From positions 854,492-918,491 of the forward strand of contig JAHBUE010000001.1 of assembly GCA_019638235.1 (NCBI GenBank): DNA of 64,000 nucleotides. The letters run 5' to 3'. Position 1 is the first letter of the stretch; each line of letters begins with the position of its first letter. This stretch comes from Cyclobacteriaceae bacterium. Its GTDB lineage: Bacteria > Bacteroidota > Bacteroidia > Cytophagales > Cyclobacteriaceae. The notes under the pieces are model-generated. The model was given only the letters and a program-made list of their open reading frames with translations. It was not told the origin of the DNA and did no database searches. Below are positions 1 through 9,266 of the stretch, one piece after another. The position numbers and the translations under genes are program-made.

Positions 1-258
1 AACTTCACACTCAAATACGCCAGGCCAAAAAAGCGTTACTGGTGGTCGATACCGGCTTCACTGCCTGCGGCAGGAATGCACGGGTTTTATTTTCCGGTGT
101 CGTTGCCGGTAAACCTGCTGGTTACGGTGTCGGTAACGGCATCGTCAGAGAATGCATTCCGATACAGCGAAGCCGACATGACCTACGACAAACTACGTAT
201 GTTTGCACGGTTTCCACAGGGCATTCCACCGGGTATTGACAGAGCAAGTATTAGATGA
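1..258 (+). CDS. C-terminal part of an unrecognised protein (runs off the left edge)
   Basis: An open frame enters from the left edge and ends in TGA, giving the last 85 residues of a longer protein. The stop overlaps the start of the next gene by four bases (ATGA), the usual sign of translational coupling, and this is the main reason to believe the frame. The tail has a hydrophobic stretch (FPVSLPVNLLVTVSVTAS) and ends in a basic segment. I do not recognise a family. The downstream genes encode a secreted protein, a beta-barrel and a lipoprotein, so an envelope role is plausible, but this is inference only. Confidence 0.6.
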   Translation, partial: NFTLKYARPKKRYWWSIPASLPAAGMHGFYFPVSLPVNLLVTVSVTASSENAFRYSEADMTYDKLRMFARFPQGIPPGIDRASIR

Positions 259-1712
259 GAGCATACAAAACCATGCTGTATATAATCCGTATTTTGTTCA
301 TGCTCATCATTATCGGTTTGCCCGTAGCCATTATGGCCCAGCCAAAAAAGGCAAAGGTGGTGCAGATAGAACATTCGTTGCGTTGGATGGAGGAAGAAGC
401 CGCCCCAAATTATTTTAATTATCAGCATGTAAAAGATTCGGTGCTGCAGTCCATCGGCAACAGCCTGCAAACATATTTGAAGTGTGATGAAATTATCTTC
501 CCCGAAAAAATTGATTACCGCGTTATCATGGGGTTTGCGAAAGCGAAAAACAAATTCCCGAAATACGAACCGGCTTCTGCCGATTATTTCATCAGCATAG
601 GTTCTTCCATTACCCGCGCCACATCGAGCCATGCCGTTTACTGGGACATTGACATTAAAATAAGAAATAAAAAGAGCGAGTTTTTCAATAAGCAAATCAG
701 GCATGAGCTTTCGCCCGTATCGGTTTCACTGTATTTTAAACGAGGCCGTTGGGTATATGAAAATGATTTTATCCGCTACCTCACACAAACAACCGATGAA
801 GTGCTGGGCTTACTTCCGCCACAACCAAAAGCATTCGGGGTTGGATCGACAGAAAATGAGAAACGTGCACTTGACGAATGGCTGCCCGTGCGCGATTCAT
901 ACACCTTGCTGGAAACATCATCTGGCGCACTCAGGCGCTTCATAGAAGTACAACAGGATTCGGCCAGTGTAAACATCTATGCCGTAAAGGAAGGAAGCAT
1001 CACGAGAAGTGCCATGTCGCCAAGCATCAAAGACAGGCTGTCTGCGGGTTTGCTATCGGCCATTACAAAATTTAATATTGGGTATGATGAAATCGAAAAA
1101 GTAGAGCACAGCACTACAATAATGTTTAAACCAACACAGGAGCGAAAATTAAAAATCGAATATCTTTTGAAGATCGAAAGAGAAACACGCGGAGATAGGG
1201 AAACCAGAAGCCTGGCTTCGCCCATTGTTATGGGCATATATAATAAAGACGAACTGTTGGGGCAGTTTGAATATTCGCAGGAAATAATTTCAGACTCGTT
1301 GAACACCGGAAAAACCAGGCTAAACTTGTTGGGTGGGTATTATACTGAAAATCAGATGGGCTACGATCCGCAAGTAGTGCAAAAATTGGAAGGGCAGTTT
1401 AACGGAAAAAAATTTGAGATACGCCATGCTCAAATAGACAACTTCATGTTGGTTTCTGTTGATGACAAACCTGCCGTGTATATCTCATTGCTTAACCTGA
1501 ACGAGAAGGCGGGCTATCAAGGGCAACGCCTGTCGAAGAATAAAACCTTTATAACCTCCGGCCTAAATTACAAAATAGATAGAGCAAATGCAGAGCAATA
1601 CGATTTACATATTGCGCCTGCCTACAACCCCGAGTTGCTCAGTGAAATTATACAGTTTTATGCAACCTATCTTTTTGTAACGGCAAACAAATATCATTTC
1701 TTACTAAACTAA
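255..1712 (+). CDS. Secreted protein of unknown function, 485 aa
   Basis: The N-terminus is a signal peptide: a short basic start, a hydrophobic core around residues 7-30 and a likely cleavage at VAIMA|Q, the Ala-Gln junction common in Bacteroidota secreted proteins. The rest is soluble, mixed alpha/beta, with no transmembrane segment and no motif I can assign. The first ATG overlaps the upstream stop; an ATG six codons later (MLYIIRIL) is an alternative start. It is followed after 10 bases by a beta-barrel gene, and all genes here run as one probable operon. Periplasmic or surface location is inferred from the signal peptide; the function is unknown. Confidence 0.75.
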   Translation: MRAYKTMLYIIRILFMLIIIGLPVAIMAQPKKAKVVQIEHSLRWMEEEAAPNYFNYQHVKDSVLQSIGNSLQTYLKCDEIIFPEKIDYRVIMGFAKAKNKFPKYEPASADYFISIGSSITRATSSHAVYWDIDIKIRNKKSEFFNKQIRHELSPVSVSLYFKRGRWVYENDFIRYLTQTTDEVLGLLPPQPKAFGVGSTENEKRALDEWLPVRDSYTLLETSSGALRRFIEVQQDSASVNIYAVKEGSITRSAMSPSIKDRLSAGLLSAITKFNIGYDEIEKVEHSTTIMFKPTQERKLKIEYLLKIERETRGDRETRSLASPIVMGIYNKDELLGQFEYSQEIISDSLNTGKTRLNLLGGYYTENQMGYDPQVVQKLEGQFNGKKFEIRHAQIDNFMLVSVDDKPAVYISLLNLNEKAGYQGQRLSKNKTFITSGLNYKIDRANAEQYDLHIAPAYNPELLSEIIQFYATYLFVTANKYHFLLN

Positions 1713-1722
1713 CCATCGCACG

Positions 1723-2334
1723 ATGCAAAAGAAATACAAAACCTTAATTACCCCGTGCATAATTTTTATGTTGCTTGTTGCACACGGTGTTGTGTATGGA
1801 CAGCTAAAACTATCCGCGCTTGTTGTTGAAACCGGCAATGCCGTAACCGCCCTGCCGTTTGCCGGTGCGCCACAGTTGTTTTACACAAACTACCACACCT
1901 ACACAACTGTTGGTGCGCGGTTGGTGTGGAAAGAAAAAAACAAGCACGCCTGGGAACAATCGCTTCATGCGGGCTATTTGTATCATCGTTTTGTGCAGCA
2001 TGGTATTCCGGTGTTTACCGAAATTATTTACCGGCAAAATCTCGGTAAATCGTTTGAAGCGCGGGCGCACCTCGGTGGCGGTTATCTGCACAGCATTCCT
2101 GCGGTTGATCGTTTTGAATTGAACAGCAACGGTGAGTATGAAAAGATAAAGAGCATAGGCCGGGCACAGGGCATGATAAAGTTTTCCATATCGGGGGCTT
2201 ATAAGGTTAGTTCCGATATAAACGTATTGCTGAACTACGGAGTATTGCTGCAAACACCGTTTGTTAAATCGTATGTGCCACTGTTGCCATACAATACGTT
2301 TCAGGTTGGAGTTTCTAAATCGTTAAAAAAATGA
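1723..2334 (+). CDS. Small outer-membrane beta-barrel-like protein, 203 aa
   Basis: A signal peptide (hydrophobic core about residues 8-24, cleavage near VVYG|Q) is followed by alternating polar/aromatic strands rich in Gly, Tyr and Phe, ending in VGVSKSLKK. This looks like an 8-10 strand outer-membrane barrel of the OmpW/porin-like type, although the last residue is not aromatic. Its stop overlaps the start of the serine-hydrolase gene by four bases, so the two are very likely co-translated. No specific substrate or family name can be supported from the sequence. Confidence 0.7.
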   Translation: MQKKYKTLITPCIIFMLLVAHGVVYGQLKLSALVVETGNAVTALPFAGAPQLFYTNYHTYTTVGARLVWKEKNKHAWEQSLHAGYLYHRFVQHGIPVFTEIIYRQNLGKSFEARAHLGGGYLHSIPAVDRFELNSNGEYEKIKSIGRAQGMIKFSISGAYKVSSDINVLLNYGVLLQTPFVKSYVPLLPYNTFQVGVSKSLKK

Positions 2335-3509
2335 ATTTTAAAAAGATAAGTGTAGTATTTATTGTGCTCGTGGTTTTTTCCTGCCGCGAAGCCGACATCA
2401 GGCCGACCACCACGTGCACGTATGCGCTTCCGGGCAACGTCAACACATTGCACCCAAAGGCCGAAAGTTTTGAATCTATTCTTGATAAGTATGTAAAGAA
2501 AGGCTTGCCCGGCATTTCGGCATTGGTAGAAGATGAAGACGGAATCTGGATTGGCTATACGGGCAAAGCCGACATTGACCGCAACGTGCCTTTTTTTCCG
2601 TGCAATCCGTCAAAGGCTGCGAGCATCACCAAGTTGATGGTGGCCACCCTCGCGTTTATGCTCCAGGAAGATGGCCTGCTTGATATTAACGACCCGATTT
2701 CAAAATATGTGGACGGAAAAATTTTATCGAAAATTAAAAATGCCGATAAGGTAACCATCAAAGATTGTATGCACCACACCACCGGCATTTACGATATTAT
2801 AAGCGATGCTGAGTTTTACCTTGCGGTATTAAACAACCCCAACCGCCAGTGGGATGCCGAAGACCTGCTGAAATTTGCTTACGGCAAAGAGGTGGGCTTT
2901 GAACCCAATCAGGGTGTTTCGTATAGCAACACAAACACTATTTTTGTTAGCATGTGTCTGGATAAAGTGCTGGGCTACCACCACAGTAAAGCGTTGCGCG
3001 AAATGATTTTTGAACCGTTGGACATGGATCAAACCTACTTGCAGTCGCGCGAGAAGCTGCCAGAAAATGTGGCGCAAGGCTATTATGATTTATACAACAA
3101 CAATACAATTGTAAATGTATCGAACCTTGTTACCGGTAGTGGCAATGGATATGGCGGAATTTTCAGTACCGTTACGGATTTGCACAAATTCATCAGAGCT
3201 CTTTACTATGATAAAACATTGATTAGCGAAGCAAGCCTCGAAACCATGCAGCAGTGGCTACCTGAAAACGACCACGAAGAAAACGATTTAGGTGTAGGCA
3301 TGGTGCGGAAGTTCAAGAATTTCTCTGAACACCGGGGCATTGGCCACTCCGGACGCGACCTCGGTTATAGTGCCGATTTGTTTCTGTTTCCTACGCGCAA
3401 CAACCGGCTCATGATCTTTTTTGTGAACTACGGAACCGATGGCAACACCGGCCTGCGTGAAGTGTTTAGAGAATTTGAGAGAGAATTGGTGAATAAAATT
3501 TTGGAGTGA
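2331..3509 (+). CDS. Serine-hydrolase lipoprotein, class C beta-lactamase / D-Ala-D-Ala carboxypeptidase family
   Basis: The N-terminus has a lipobox (VVFSC, Cys18), predicting a lipid-anchored periplasmic or outer-membrane protein. All three active-site elements of the beta-lactamase-fold (PF00144-type) family are visible: S-I-T-K at 98-101 with the nucleophile Ser98, Y-S-N at 198-200, and H-S-G at 339-341 in the position of the usual K/H-x-G. The length of 392 aa fits. Family members hydrolyse D-Ala-containing peptides, beta-lactams or esters, and substrate cannot be read from the sequence. It is translationally coupled to the barrel gene upstream, so its product may act with it at the envelope. 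Confidence 0.88.
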   Translation: MNFKKISVVFIVLVVFSCREADIRPTTTCTYALPGNVNTLHPKAESFESILDKYVKKGLPGISALVEDEDGIWIGYTGKADIDRNVPFFPCNPSKAASITKLMVATLAFMLQEDGLLDINDPISKYVDGKILSKIKNADKVTIKDCMHHTTGIYDIISDAEFYLAVLNNPNRQWDAEDLLKFAYGKEVGFEPNQGVSYSNTNTIFVSMCLDKVLGYHHSKALREMIFEPLDMDQTYLQSREKLPENVAQGYYDLYNNNTIVNVSNLVTGSGNGYGGIFSTVTDLHKFIRALYYDKTLISEASLETMQQWLPENDHEENDLGVGMVRKFKNFSEHRGIGHSGRDLGYSADLFLFPTRNNRLMIFFVNYGTDGNTGLREVFREFERELVNKILE

Positions 3510-3763
3510 TAATTTCCTATAAGCCATTACCTGATTTTTTAAATTGCCAAGCTAACGATGACTTCTTTTTTGAGATAAGCGATTATCTTTTAATTTCAGG
3601 AGCGAACGATGCTGCATACAGTTCCGTCATCAATACAAAAATTGATTTCAATACCAATGAAATAACGTTTGAGAGCAAGAGCGACAATCCTGAAACTGAT
3701 GAAACTCCGGTAAAGCACAAATACCTGACAGGCTATAAAAAAGGAAAGTTTGACCGGCAATGA
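3506..3763 (+). CDS. Possible small protein, 85 aa, GTG start
   Basis: This frame starts with GTG overlapping the stop of the preceding hydrolase gene (GTGA) and ends six bases before a convergent gene. It encodes a mostly acidic protein (DFFFEISDYLL, then an Asp/Asn/Glu-rich stretch) with a basic end. No family is recognised and there is no signal peptide. The coupled start supports it, but it could be the leftover of a longer gene or a chance frame. Confidence 0.35.
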   Translation: MIISYKPLPDFLNCQANDDFFFEISDYLLISGANDAAYSSVINTKIDFNTNEITFESKSDNPETDETPVKHKYLTGYKKGKFDRQ

Positions 3764-3769
3764 TTTGGA

Positions 3770-4918
3770 TTACAGAACCAATTTGAACCGAACATAAGCC
3801 CGCATTGTAAGTGCAATCACAACCGGTGTCAACGAATAATGAAGCGTTTGCGAAAGCCATGCCCAGGTTATCAAAAGAAGGATGTTTAAAAATAAAACGC
3901 CTGTAAAATATTTTTTTACCCACTTTCGTGGTTTGAACAACAGGAAGGCAACTACAACGTGTGTAGGTAAAGCCCATAGCAGGTTCATATTGCTGGCAGC
4001 CGCCCGGTGGTCGGTAGCTACCCAAAGTAACAACAATAACAGACCTATTAAACCGATTATACCAAATACAATAGCATCAAGCCAGGTTGAAATTTTTTTT
4101 CGCTTAAAGTCATAAATGCTGATGGCGAGAACGATCAATGCAAAAAATGAAAAAACATAAAGCGGCTGAAAAACTCCGTTGCTGAATGTTTCGGGTCTTG
4201 CTTCGTAGCGCAACACTTTTTGCTTTACTAATGGCTCACCGTTAATCGTTGCGTGGTCGAACCCCAGTTCAACATAGTCGGGCAAAAACATGTGTTCATA
4301 AGGCGTAGCTATTTTATCCATCGGCAAACCTAAGCAAAGGTCAATGCCCAAATCGCCCCAGGGTTGATACTTCAGGTATAAGTCTGTCAGCGCCCGAATG
4401 GATCGGGGTTCTTTGATGTATGATCCGTCAAACACTACGGCATCGCCAAAAACTTTTTGAATAATTTCCGGGAGTTTGGTGGCGCAGTTGTCATAGAAAT
4501 AATCGTAAAAGTAAAATTGGTTTTCGGGTTGGGCGTTCCACACCAAGTAATCGAACAACTCTTGCTTTTGTTCGGGCGTGAGGTTCAGCACCTGTTCATG
4601 CACGTAGCGGTTGTAGTATTGATAGGCATATTCAAAATGCTCAAAATCCTGAACGGCCAACCGGTAGCGGTTGTGTCCGCGTGCAAAATTCAGGTAAAAG
4701 TTAGGCTGGTCGAAATCAAAAACCCCATAGTTGAATGCCGCATTTATACCATTCTCAGGGTCATACACACGAAACGCGCTATGGCCAAAGGCGGTGAACA
4801 CGGCTTCCTGGCCAGGGCCACAGGTGATAACCGAAATTTCGGCCTGATCAGAGAGTTGTTGGGGGAAAGCGTTCTGCGCTGCCAGCCAGATCAATAGTAA
4901 GCCAAATACTTTTTTCAT
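3770..4918 (-). CDS. DUF4105 (Lnb N-terminal periplasmic domain) membrane protein
   Basis: A signal peptide (MKKVFGLLLIWLAA, cleavage near AFPQ) is followed by a periplasmic domain of the DUF4105/Lnb family; landmarks are the GPGQEAVFTAFGHSAFRV region, the FNYGVFDFDQPNFY segment and the conserved Cys in YDNCATKLPE. The C-terminal third carries about five hydrophobic segments. I chose the internal ATG at MKK because the six residues upstream of it in the frame would spoil the signal peptide. It is divergent from the sensor-kinase gene. The biochemical role of the family is poorly defined; in some members the domain accompanies lipoprotein intramolecular transacylase activity. Confidence 0.85.
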   Translation of the reverse strand: MKKVFGLLLIWLAAQNAFPQQLSDQAEISVITCGPGQEAVFTAFGHSAFRVYDPENGINAAFNYGVFDFDQPNFYLNFARGHNRYRLAVQDFEHFEYAYQYYNRYVHEQVLNLTPEQKQELFDYLVWNAQPENQFYFYDYFYDNCATKLPEIIQKVFGDAVVFDGSYIKEPRSIRALTDLYLKYQPWGDLGIDLCLGLPMDKIATPYEHMFLPDYVELGFDHATINGEPLVKQKVLRYEARPETFSNGVFQPLYVFSFFALIVLAISIYDFKRKKISTWLDAIVFGIIGLIGLLLLLLWVATDHRAAASNMNLLWALPTHVVVAFLLFKPRKWVKKYFTGVLFLNILLLITWAWLSQTLHYSLTPVVIALTMRAYVRFKLVL

Positions 4919-4991
4919 GCGTGGAAAGATGGCCAATAAATGAGATTAATTCAAACAACTTATTATTTTGCTTCGTTTCGAAATAATTGAA

Positions 4992-6311
4992 ATGATAGTA
5001 CGTTTAAAAAGGCTGGGAAAATGGCTTGGCATAAGGCACCCGGAGGATTCGGGGATATTTTTTACAACCAGGCGAGCTGTTTTGTACACCCGTATTCTGA
5101 TGTTAACGGCCCTGGCCGTCTTCTTGTCAGTTGTAAAGGATACCCTCGATCAGGGGCTGACGTTCATTCCTATTACAATATCTTTTCTGGCGCTTATTGT
5201 TTTTATTGCAATTATTTTGAATCGGAGAGGTAAAACGACCAGCTCAAAAATTATTTTTTTATTGATGATGAATCTATTCATCGGATTTCTTTGTTCTGTC
5301 ATTCCGCCAGAACGATTAGCGTTCATTTACCTTTTCCCGTTGATTATTATGGCGTATGTACTTTTTGATGATCGCCAGAAGTTACTCCGGATGTTTTTTG
5401 TTGGCCTTTCTTCAATTATACTGTTGCTATTGGTTTTTACTGATTTCAAATTGTTTTGGGATTATCAGTTGTCGGTTTCCGGGTTGGGGCAACGGAATAT
5501 GATCATCAATATCATTACTACTATTATCATTATTTCCTCCTGCGTTGATTTTTTGATTCGGTCGGGGAAACGTGCGGAGGAAAACCTGAAAAGGCAGGCT
5601 GCCTTTATTGCACGGCAAAACTTAGAACTGAAAAAAGTTAATGCCGAACTCGACCGGTTTGTTTACAGCGCCTCGCACGATCTCCGCGCTCCGTTGGTGT
5701 CTATCCAGGGGCTTTCGCGCCTTGCCATAATGGAATCGCAAAGCGAGACAGATAAGAAGTATTTCGAGTTGATTAACGAACGGGTTGTCAGGTTAGATAC
5801 GTTTATTCGTGATATTATTGAATACTCGCGCAACGCACGAACTGACCGAACAATTGAGTTGTTTGCTGTAGAGCCGATGATTCATGAAATACTCGAAAAC
5901 CTAAAGTACATGAGCGGTGCCGACCAGATAGCGTTTTCAACCGACTGCCAGGTGCACGAAATGTATTCCGATCAAAGTCGGCTAAAGGTTATCCTGTCGA
6001 ATATTATTTCCAATGCTATAAAATATCACAACCTGAAAAAGGAGAACCCTCGTATTGAAATCTCGGTTGTTCAGGATGAGGAGAATATTACGTTTTCCAT
6101 AAGGGATAATGGTATTGGCATACAAGCCGAAGTAAAAGAAAAAATATTTGATATGTTTTACCGGGCCACAGACCGTGCGGGCGGATCGGGACTTGGATTG
6201 TATATTGTTAAAGAGATGGTTGAAAAATTAGAAGGCACTATCCAGGTTGAATCTGTGTATAACGAAGGCACAACGTTTATCGTAATAATCCCAATACAAA
6301 CTCAGTCATAA
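4992..6311 (+). CDS. Membrane sensor histidine kinase
   Basis: About six hydrophobic segments fill the first 185 residues, followed by a short coiled coil (RQNLELKKVNAELDRF) and a HisKA domain with the phospho-acceptor in SASHDLRAPL (His229). The HATPase domain has the N box (NIISNAIKYHN), the G1 box (DNGIGI) and the G2 box (GSGLGLYIVK). I use ATG at MIVRLKRL; an upstream TTG in frame would add only eight residues. No response regulator is adjacent. The stop overlaps the ATG of the radical SAM gene by one base (TAATG), so the two proteins are made together, which is an unusual pairing. Confidence 0.9.
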   Translation: MIVRLKRLGKWLGIRHPEDSGIFFTTRRAVLYTRILMLTALAVFLSVVKDTLDQGLTFIPITISFLALIVFIAIILNRRGKTTSSKIIFLLMMNLFIGFLCSVIPPERLAFIYLFPLIIMAYVLFDDRQKLLRMFFVGLSSIILLLLVFTDFKLFWDYQLSVSGLGQRNMIINIITTIIIISSCVDFLIRSGKRAEENLKRQAAFIARQNLELKKVNAELDRFVYSASHDLRAPLVSIQGLSRLAIMESQSETDKKYFELINERVVRLDTFIRDIIEYSRNARTDRTIELFAVEPMIHEILENLKYMSGADQIAFSTDCQVHEMYSDQSRLKVILSNIISNAIKYHNLKKENPRIEISVVQDEENITFSIRDNGIGIQAEVKEKIFDMFYRATDRAGGSGLGLYIVKEMVEKLEGTIQVESVYNEGTTFIVIIPIQTQS

Positions 6312-7330
6312 TGGGAAACGGTTGGGATATATGGAACGGGATTTCAAAGGCAACTCCACAGCGTGTTATCAACGCAGTGCGCATCTGGTCAAGTTATCAT
6401 CAATCTAAAATTTCAGGAAAGCCGAACATCAACGGATGGCCCGTTAGTATTTCCATTGAACCAACAACAAGTTGCAACCTTCGTTGCCCGGAATGCCCAA
6501 GCGGATTACGATCGTTCACGCGCCCAACGGGCATGCTTCAGCAACCCTTGTTTAAAAATAGTATTGACCAGTTGGCGCCCAAGCTCAGTTACCTGATTTT
6601 TTATTTCCAGGGCGAACCATATCTGAATCCTGGTTTTTTAGACATGGTGCAATACGCCAGCAATAAAGGTATTTACACCGCCACATCCACTAACGCGCAT
6701 TATCTTACTCATGAAAATGCAAAGCGCACAATTGAATCAGGCTTAGACAGGCTCATCATTTCCATTGACGGCACCGCCCAGGACACGTACCAATCGTACC
6801 GGGTAGGGGGTAGCCTCGAAAAAGTAATAGAAGGAACAAAACGGATTGTTGCGTTGAAGAAACAATTAAAATCAAAAACACCGCATGTTCTGTTTCAATT
6901 TCTTGTGGTTAAACCAAATGAGCATCAGGTTCCTGAAGTGTATAAACTCGCTAAAGAATTAGGTGTTGATGAAGTAGTATTGAAAACCGCCCAGATTTAC
7001 GATTACGAAAATGGTTCGGATTTAATTCCTGTTCAGGATAAATACTCGCGTTACCGAAAAACGCCTGATGGTAAATACGCCATTAAAAACAGTCTTGACA
7101 ATCATTGCTGGAAAATGTGGCACAGTTGTGTGATCACCTGGGATGGTAAAGTTGTTCCCTGTTGCTTTGATAAAGACGCACATTTTGTGCTGGGCGACCT
7201 TAGTCAAAACACATTTGAAGAAATCTGGTTTGGTGAAAAATATCAGCGATTCCGCGCTTCGTTACTCAAATCACGTAAGGAAATTGAGATATGCAAAAAC
7301 TGTACAGAAGGAACGAAGGTGTGGGCGTAA
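6311..7330 (+). CDS. Radical SAM protein with SPASM domain
   Basis: The radical SAM [4Fe-4S] motif CNLRCPEC (CxxxCxxC) lies near residues 56-63, after the typical SIEPTTSCN lead. The C-terminal SPASM region has the expected extra cysteines: CWKMWHSC, VVPCCFD and CKNC close to the end. The length of 339 aa matches SPASM enzymes of the 'radical SAM/SPASM domain protein' group, which modify peptides, sugars or cofactors. No peptide substrate gene is visible nearby. Its start overlaps the histidine-kinase stop, so expression is coupled to a signalling protein. The substrate is unknown. Confidence 0.88.
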   Translation: MGNGWDIWNGISKATPQRVINAVRIWSSYHQSKISGKPNINGWPVSISIEPTTSCNLRCPECPSGLRSFTRPTGMLQQPLFKNSIDQLAPKLSYLIFYFQGEPYLNPGFLDMVQYASNKGIYTATSTNAHYLTHENAKRTIESGLDRLIISIDGTAQDTYQSYRVGGSLEKVIEGTKRIVALKKQLKSKTPHVLFQFLVVKPNEHQVPEVYKLAKELGVDEVVLKTAQIYDYENGSDLIPVQDKYSRYRKTPDGKYAIKNSLDNHCWKMWHSCVITWDGKVVPCCFDKDAHFVLGDLSQNTFEEIWFGEKYQRFRASLLKSRKEIEICKNCTEGTKVWA

Positions 7331-7337
7331 TTACTGG

Positions 7338-8927
7338 TTATTCCTGTATAACTTTTTTTAAGTAATATACTTTCGGGTCTATTACAGGCCATGCCGAGCT
7401 GGTTATCTTTATGCCATCCTGAGGAACAATCATTCGCCTGAGGCCATCTTCTGTTTGAACATCAATCGGAAGTTCTCCTTCATAGTTCAGCAACCGGATA
7501 TGATAAGATGAGTTGCCAAGATCACGGACATGAACTTCTAATTTTTTTACCGTCCGGAGATAAAAATCAAATAAAGGTTTCAGGTTTTGTTTACTTGCCT
7601 CACTGAATAATTTCTCCACATCATTGGTATTCACAAGATTATCATACGTGTATTTCGGATCAGTGGCCAATCTTTTCAATGTTGGAAAAAATAGCTCATC
7701 ACCAATCACGTAACGCAGGGTGTGCATAAAGAAAGCGCCTTTTCCATAAATATCCCCATGATACACGGTATCAGTATCCAGGTTTTCACCCATTACAATA
7801 GGGAGCCTGTTCTGTGTGTTGCGGGCAGTTTGCTGCATTCGCTTGAGGTATGCTTCTTCTCCATCGTATTCGCGGGTATAGAGGGCATCACCAAAACTGC
7901 AAATACCTTCCTGCACCCACATATCGGCCCAATCAATTCCGGTTACTTTATTAGCCCACCACTCATGCCCGAATTCATGGTGCAATAGCCAGTCAAAATC
8001 TTTTCCGCCTGCTTTGGTGTAATTGAATTTATTACCATAGGCATTTAACGTTTGATGCTCCATGCCTAAATGTGGCGTTTCGCAAACGGCCATTTTCTCT
8101 TTTATCCAGGGGTATTCGCCAAAATATTTTTCGAGAACCCCGGCAGATCGTTCAAAAATATCAAGAAGGGAATTTGCCTGATGAAAATTTTCTTCTAATA
8201 AATAAGCTTGCATAGGAACCTTGTTGCCATTTACCGTTGTGTAGGTTCGTGTAGCAACTTTGTATTTTCCTATGTTGAAAAGAATGCTGTAATTATTTAT
8301 CGTATAATTTGTTTCCCAATGGTAGGTAGATTTGCCTTTGCTGGTTGATGTTTTTCGTAGAAGGCCGGGCCCCGCAACATACAAACCGTTTGGCACGGTT
8401 ATAATTAATTCAGCGCCTTCATTCGGCTCGTCACTCGGATGATCTTTGCAGGGAAAATAAATTTTAGCGCCTTCGCCCTGGCAGGTAATAGCTATCCAGG
8501 GGTTTCCGTTTGTGTCTTTGGCCCAGGTAAAACCTCCGACCCAGGGTGGCCGTTCGGCAATACCCGGTTTTCCTCCGTATTCAATCTTAATTAAAGCTTT
8601 TCCTGCACGGATGGGTGTTGGTAACGTTATCCTGATCAAATCATTTTCGTGTGTAAAGGATTGCTCCCGTTTATTTACCCAGACTTTCCGTACGGTTAAT
8701 AAATTAACAAGGTCAAAAAGCAAAACGGATGTTGGCTCAGACGTAATAAGATCAATTTCGGTGTACCCGTTAATGGTTTGTTGTGCCGGATCAACCTCCA
8801 GCGCAATGCGATAATGCCGGATATCCATTATGGCTTGCTCTGGTTTAAGCACTCCTCCCGATTTCAGGTTTTGGGCAGAAACGAAAGTGAACGTAATCAG
8901 TAGGGTAAATAGAATGGAGGCTCGCAT
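7338..8927 (-). CDS. M1 family aminopeptidase (secreted)
   Basis: The zinc site HEFGH at 317-321 is followed by the third ligand Glu340 in WVQEG, 19 residues downstream as in M1 enzymes. GMEHQT at 288-293 corresponds to the family's GxMEN substrate-binding motif, with His replacing Asn. A signal peptide precedes (MRASILFTLL... VSAQ). The start is the internal ATG at MRAS, because the 13 upstream residues of the longer frame would disrupt the signal. At 529 aa it has the N-terminal beta domain and catalytic domain but lacks the long C-terminal helical domain of PepN. It is expected to trim peptides outside the inner membrane. Confidence 0.92.
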   Translation of the reverse strand: MRASILFTLLITFTFVSAQNLKSGGVLKPEQAIMDIRHYRIALEVDPAQQTINGYTEIDLITSEPTSVLLFDLVNLLTVRKVWVNKREQSFTHENDLIRITLPTPIRAGKALIKIEYGGKPGIAERPPWVGGFTWAKDTNGNPWIAITCQGEGAKIYFPCKDHPSDEPNEGAELIITVPNGLYVAGPGLLRKTSTSKGKSTYHWETNYTINNYSILFNIGKYKVATRTYTTVNGNKVPMQAYLLEENFHQANSLLDIFERSAGVLEKYFGEYPWIKEKMAVCETPHLGMEHQTLNAYGNKFNYTKAGGKDFDWLLHHEFGHEWWANKVTGIDWADMWVQEGICSFGDALYTREYDGEEAYLKRMQQTARNTQNRLPIVMGENLDTDTVYHGDIYGKGAFFMHTLRYVIGDELFFPTLKRLATDPKYTYDNLVNTNDVEKLFSEASKQNLKPLFDFYLRTVKKLEVHVRDLGNSSYHIRLLNYEGELPIDVQTEDGLRRMIVPQDGIKITSSAWPVIDPKVYYLKKVIQE

Positions 8928-9000
8928 GGCAAATTGATTTTCAGTCAAGTTATCATTTTGCGGCAAAAATCAATAGTCCGCTTGACAGGATTTCAAGGAT

Positions 9001-9162
9001 TCAGCGCTTCTGCTCAAGTTGGCGTTCAATGGCGTTGAAATCAACACCACACTTCCCACAGCCCGAAGCACACGATTTTGCCCTAAAGGAGCGGTAAATC
9101 ATTCGGCCTAAGTAGGCTAAGGCCGCAACGAAAATCAAACCAATCAGGATGTTCTGGAACAT
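9001..9162 (-). CDS. FeoB-associated-type Cys-rich membrane protein, 53 aa
   Basis: A frame of 53 codons starts MFQNILIGLIF, with one transmembrane helix over residues 4-20, a basic RMIYRSFRAK linker and the cluster CASGCGKC, then an acidic/basic tail ending EQKR. This layout matches the small FeoB-associated Cys-rich membrane proteins (PF12669-like), which usually sit next to ferrous-iron transporter genes. There is no feoB in this window, so the gene is an orphan here. It lies 73 bases upstream of the aminopeptidase gene on the same strand. Confidence 0.75.
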   Translation of the reverse strand: MFQNILIGLIFVAALAYLGRMIYRSFRAKSCASGCGKCGVDFNAIERQLEQKR

Positions 9163-9266
9163 GGTGTAAAGCTACTGATAAAGTGTGTTAATAGTGCCCG
9201 TAACTAAAAATAACTTATGGAAAAGCCATGCCTTTTTACTCATTGCCTCACAATCCGTATCTTCTC

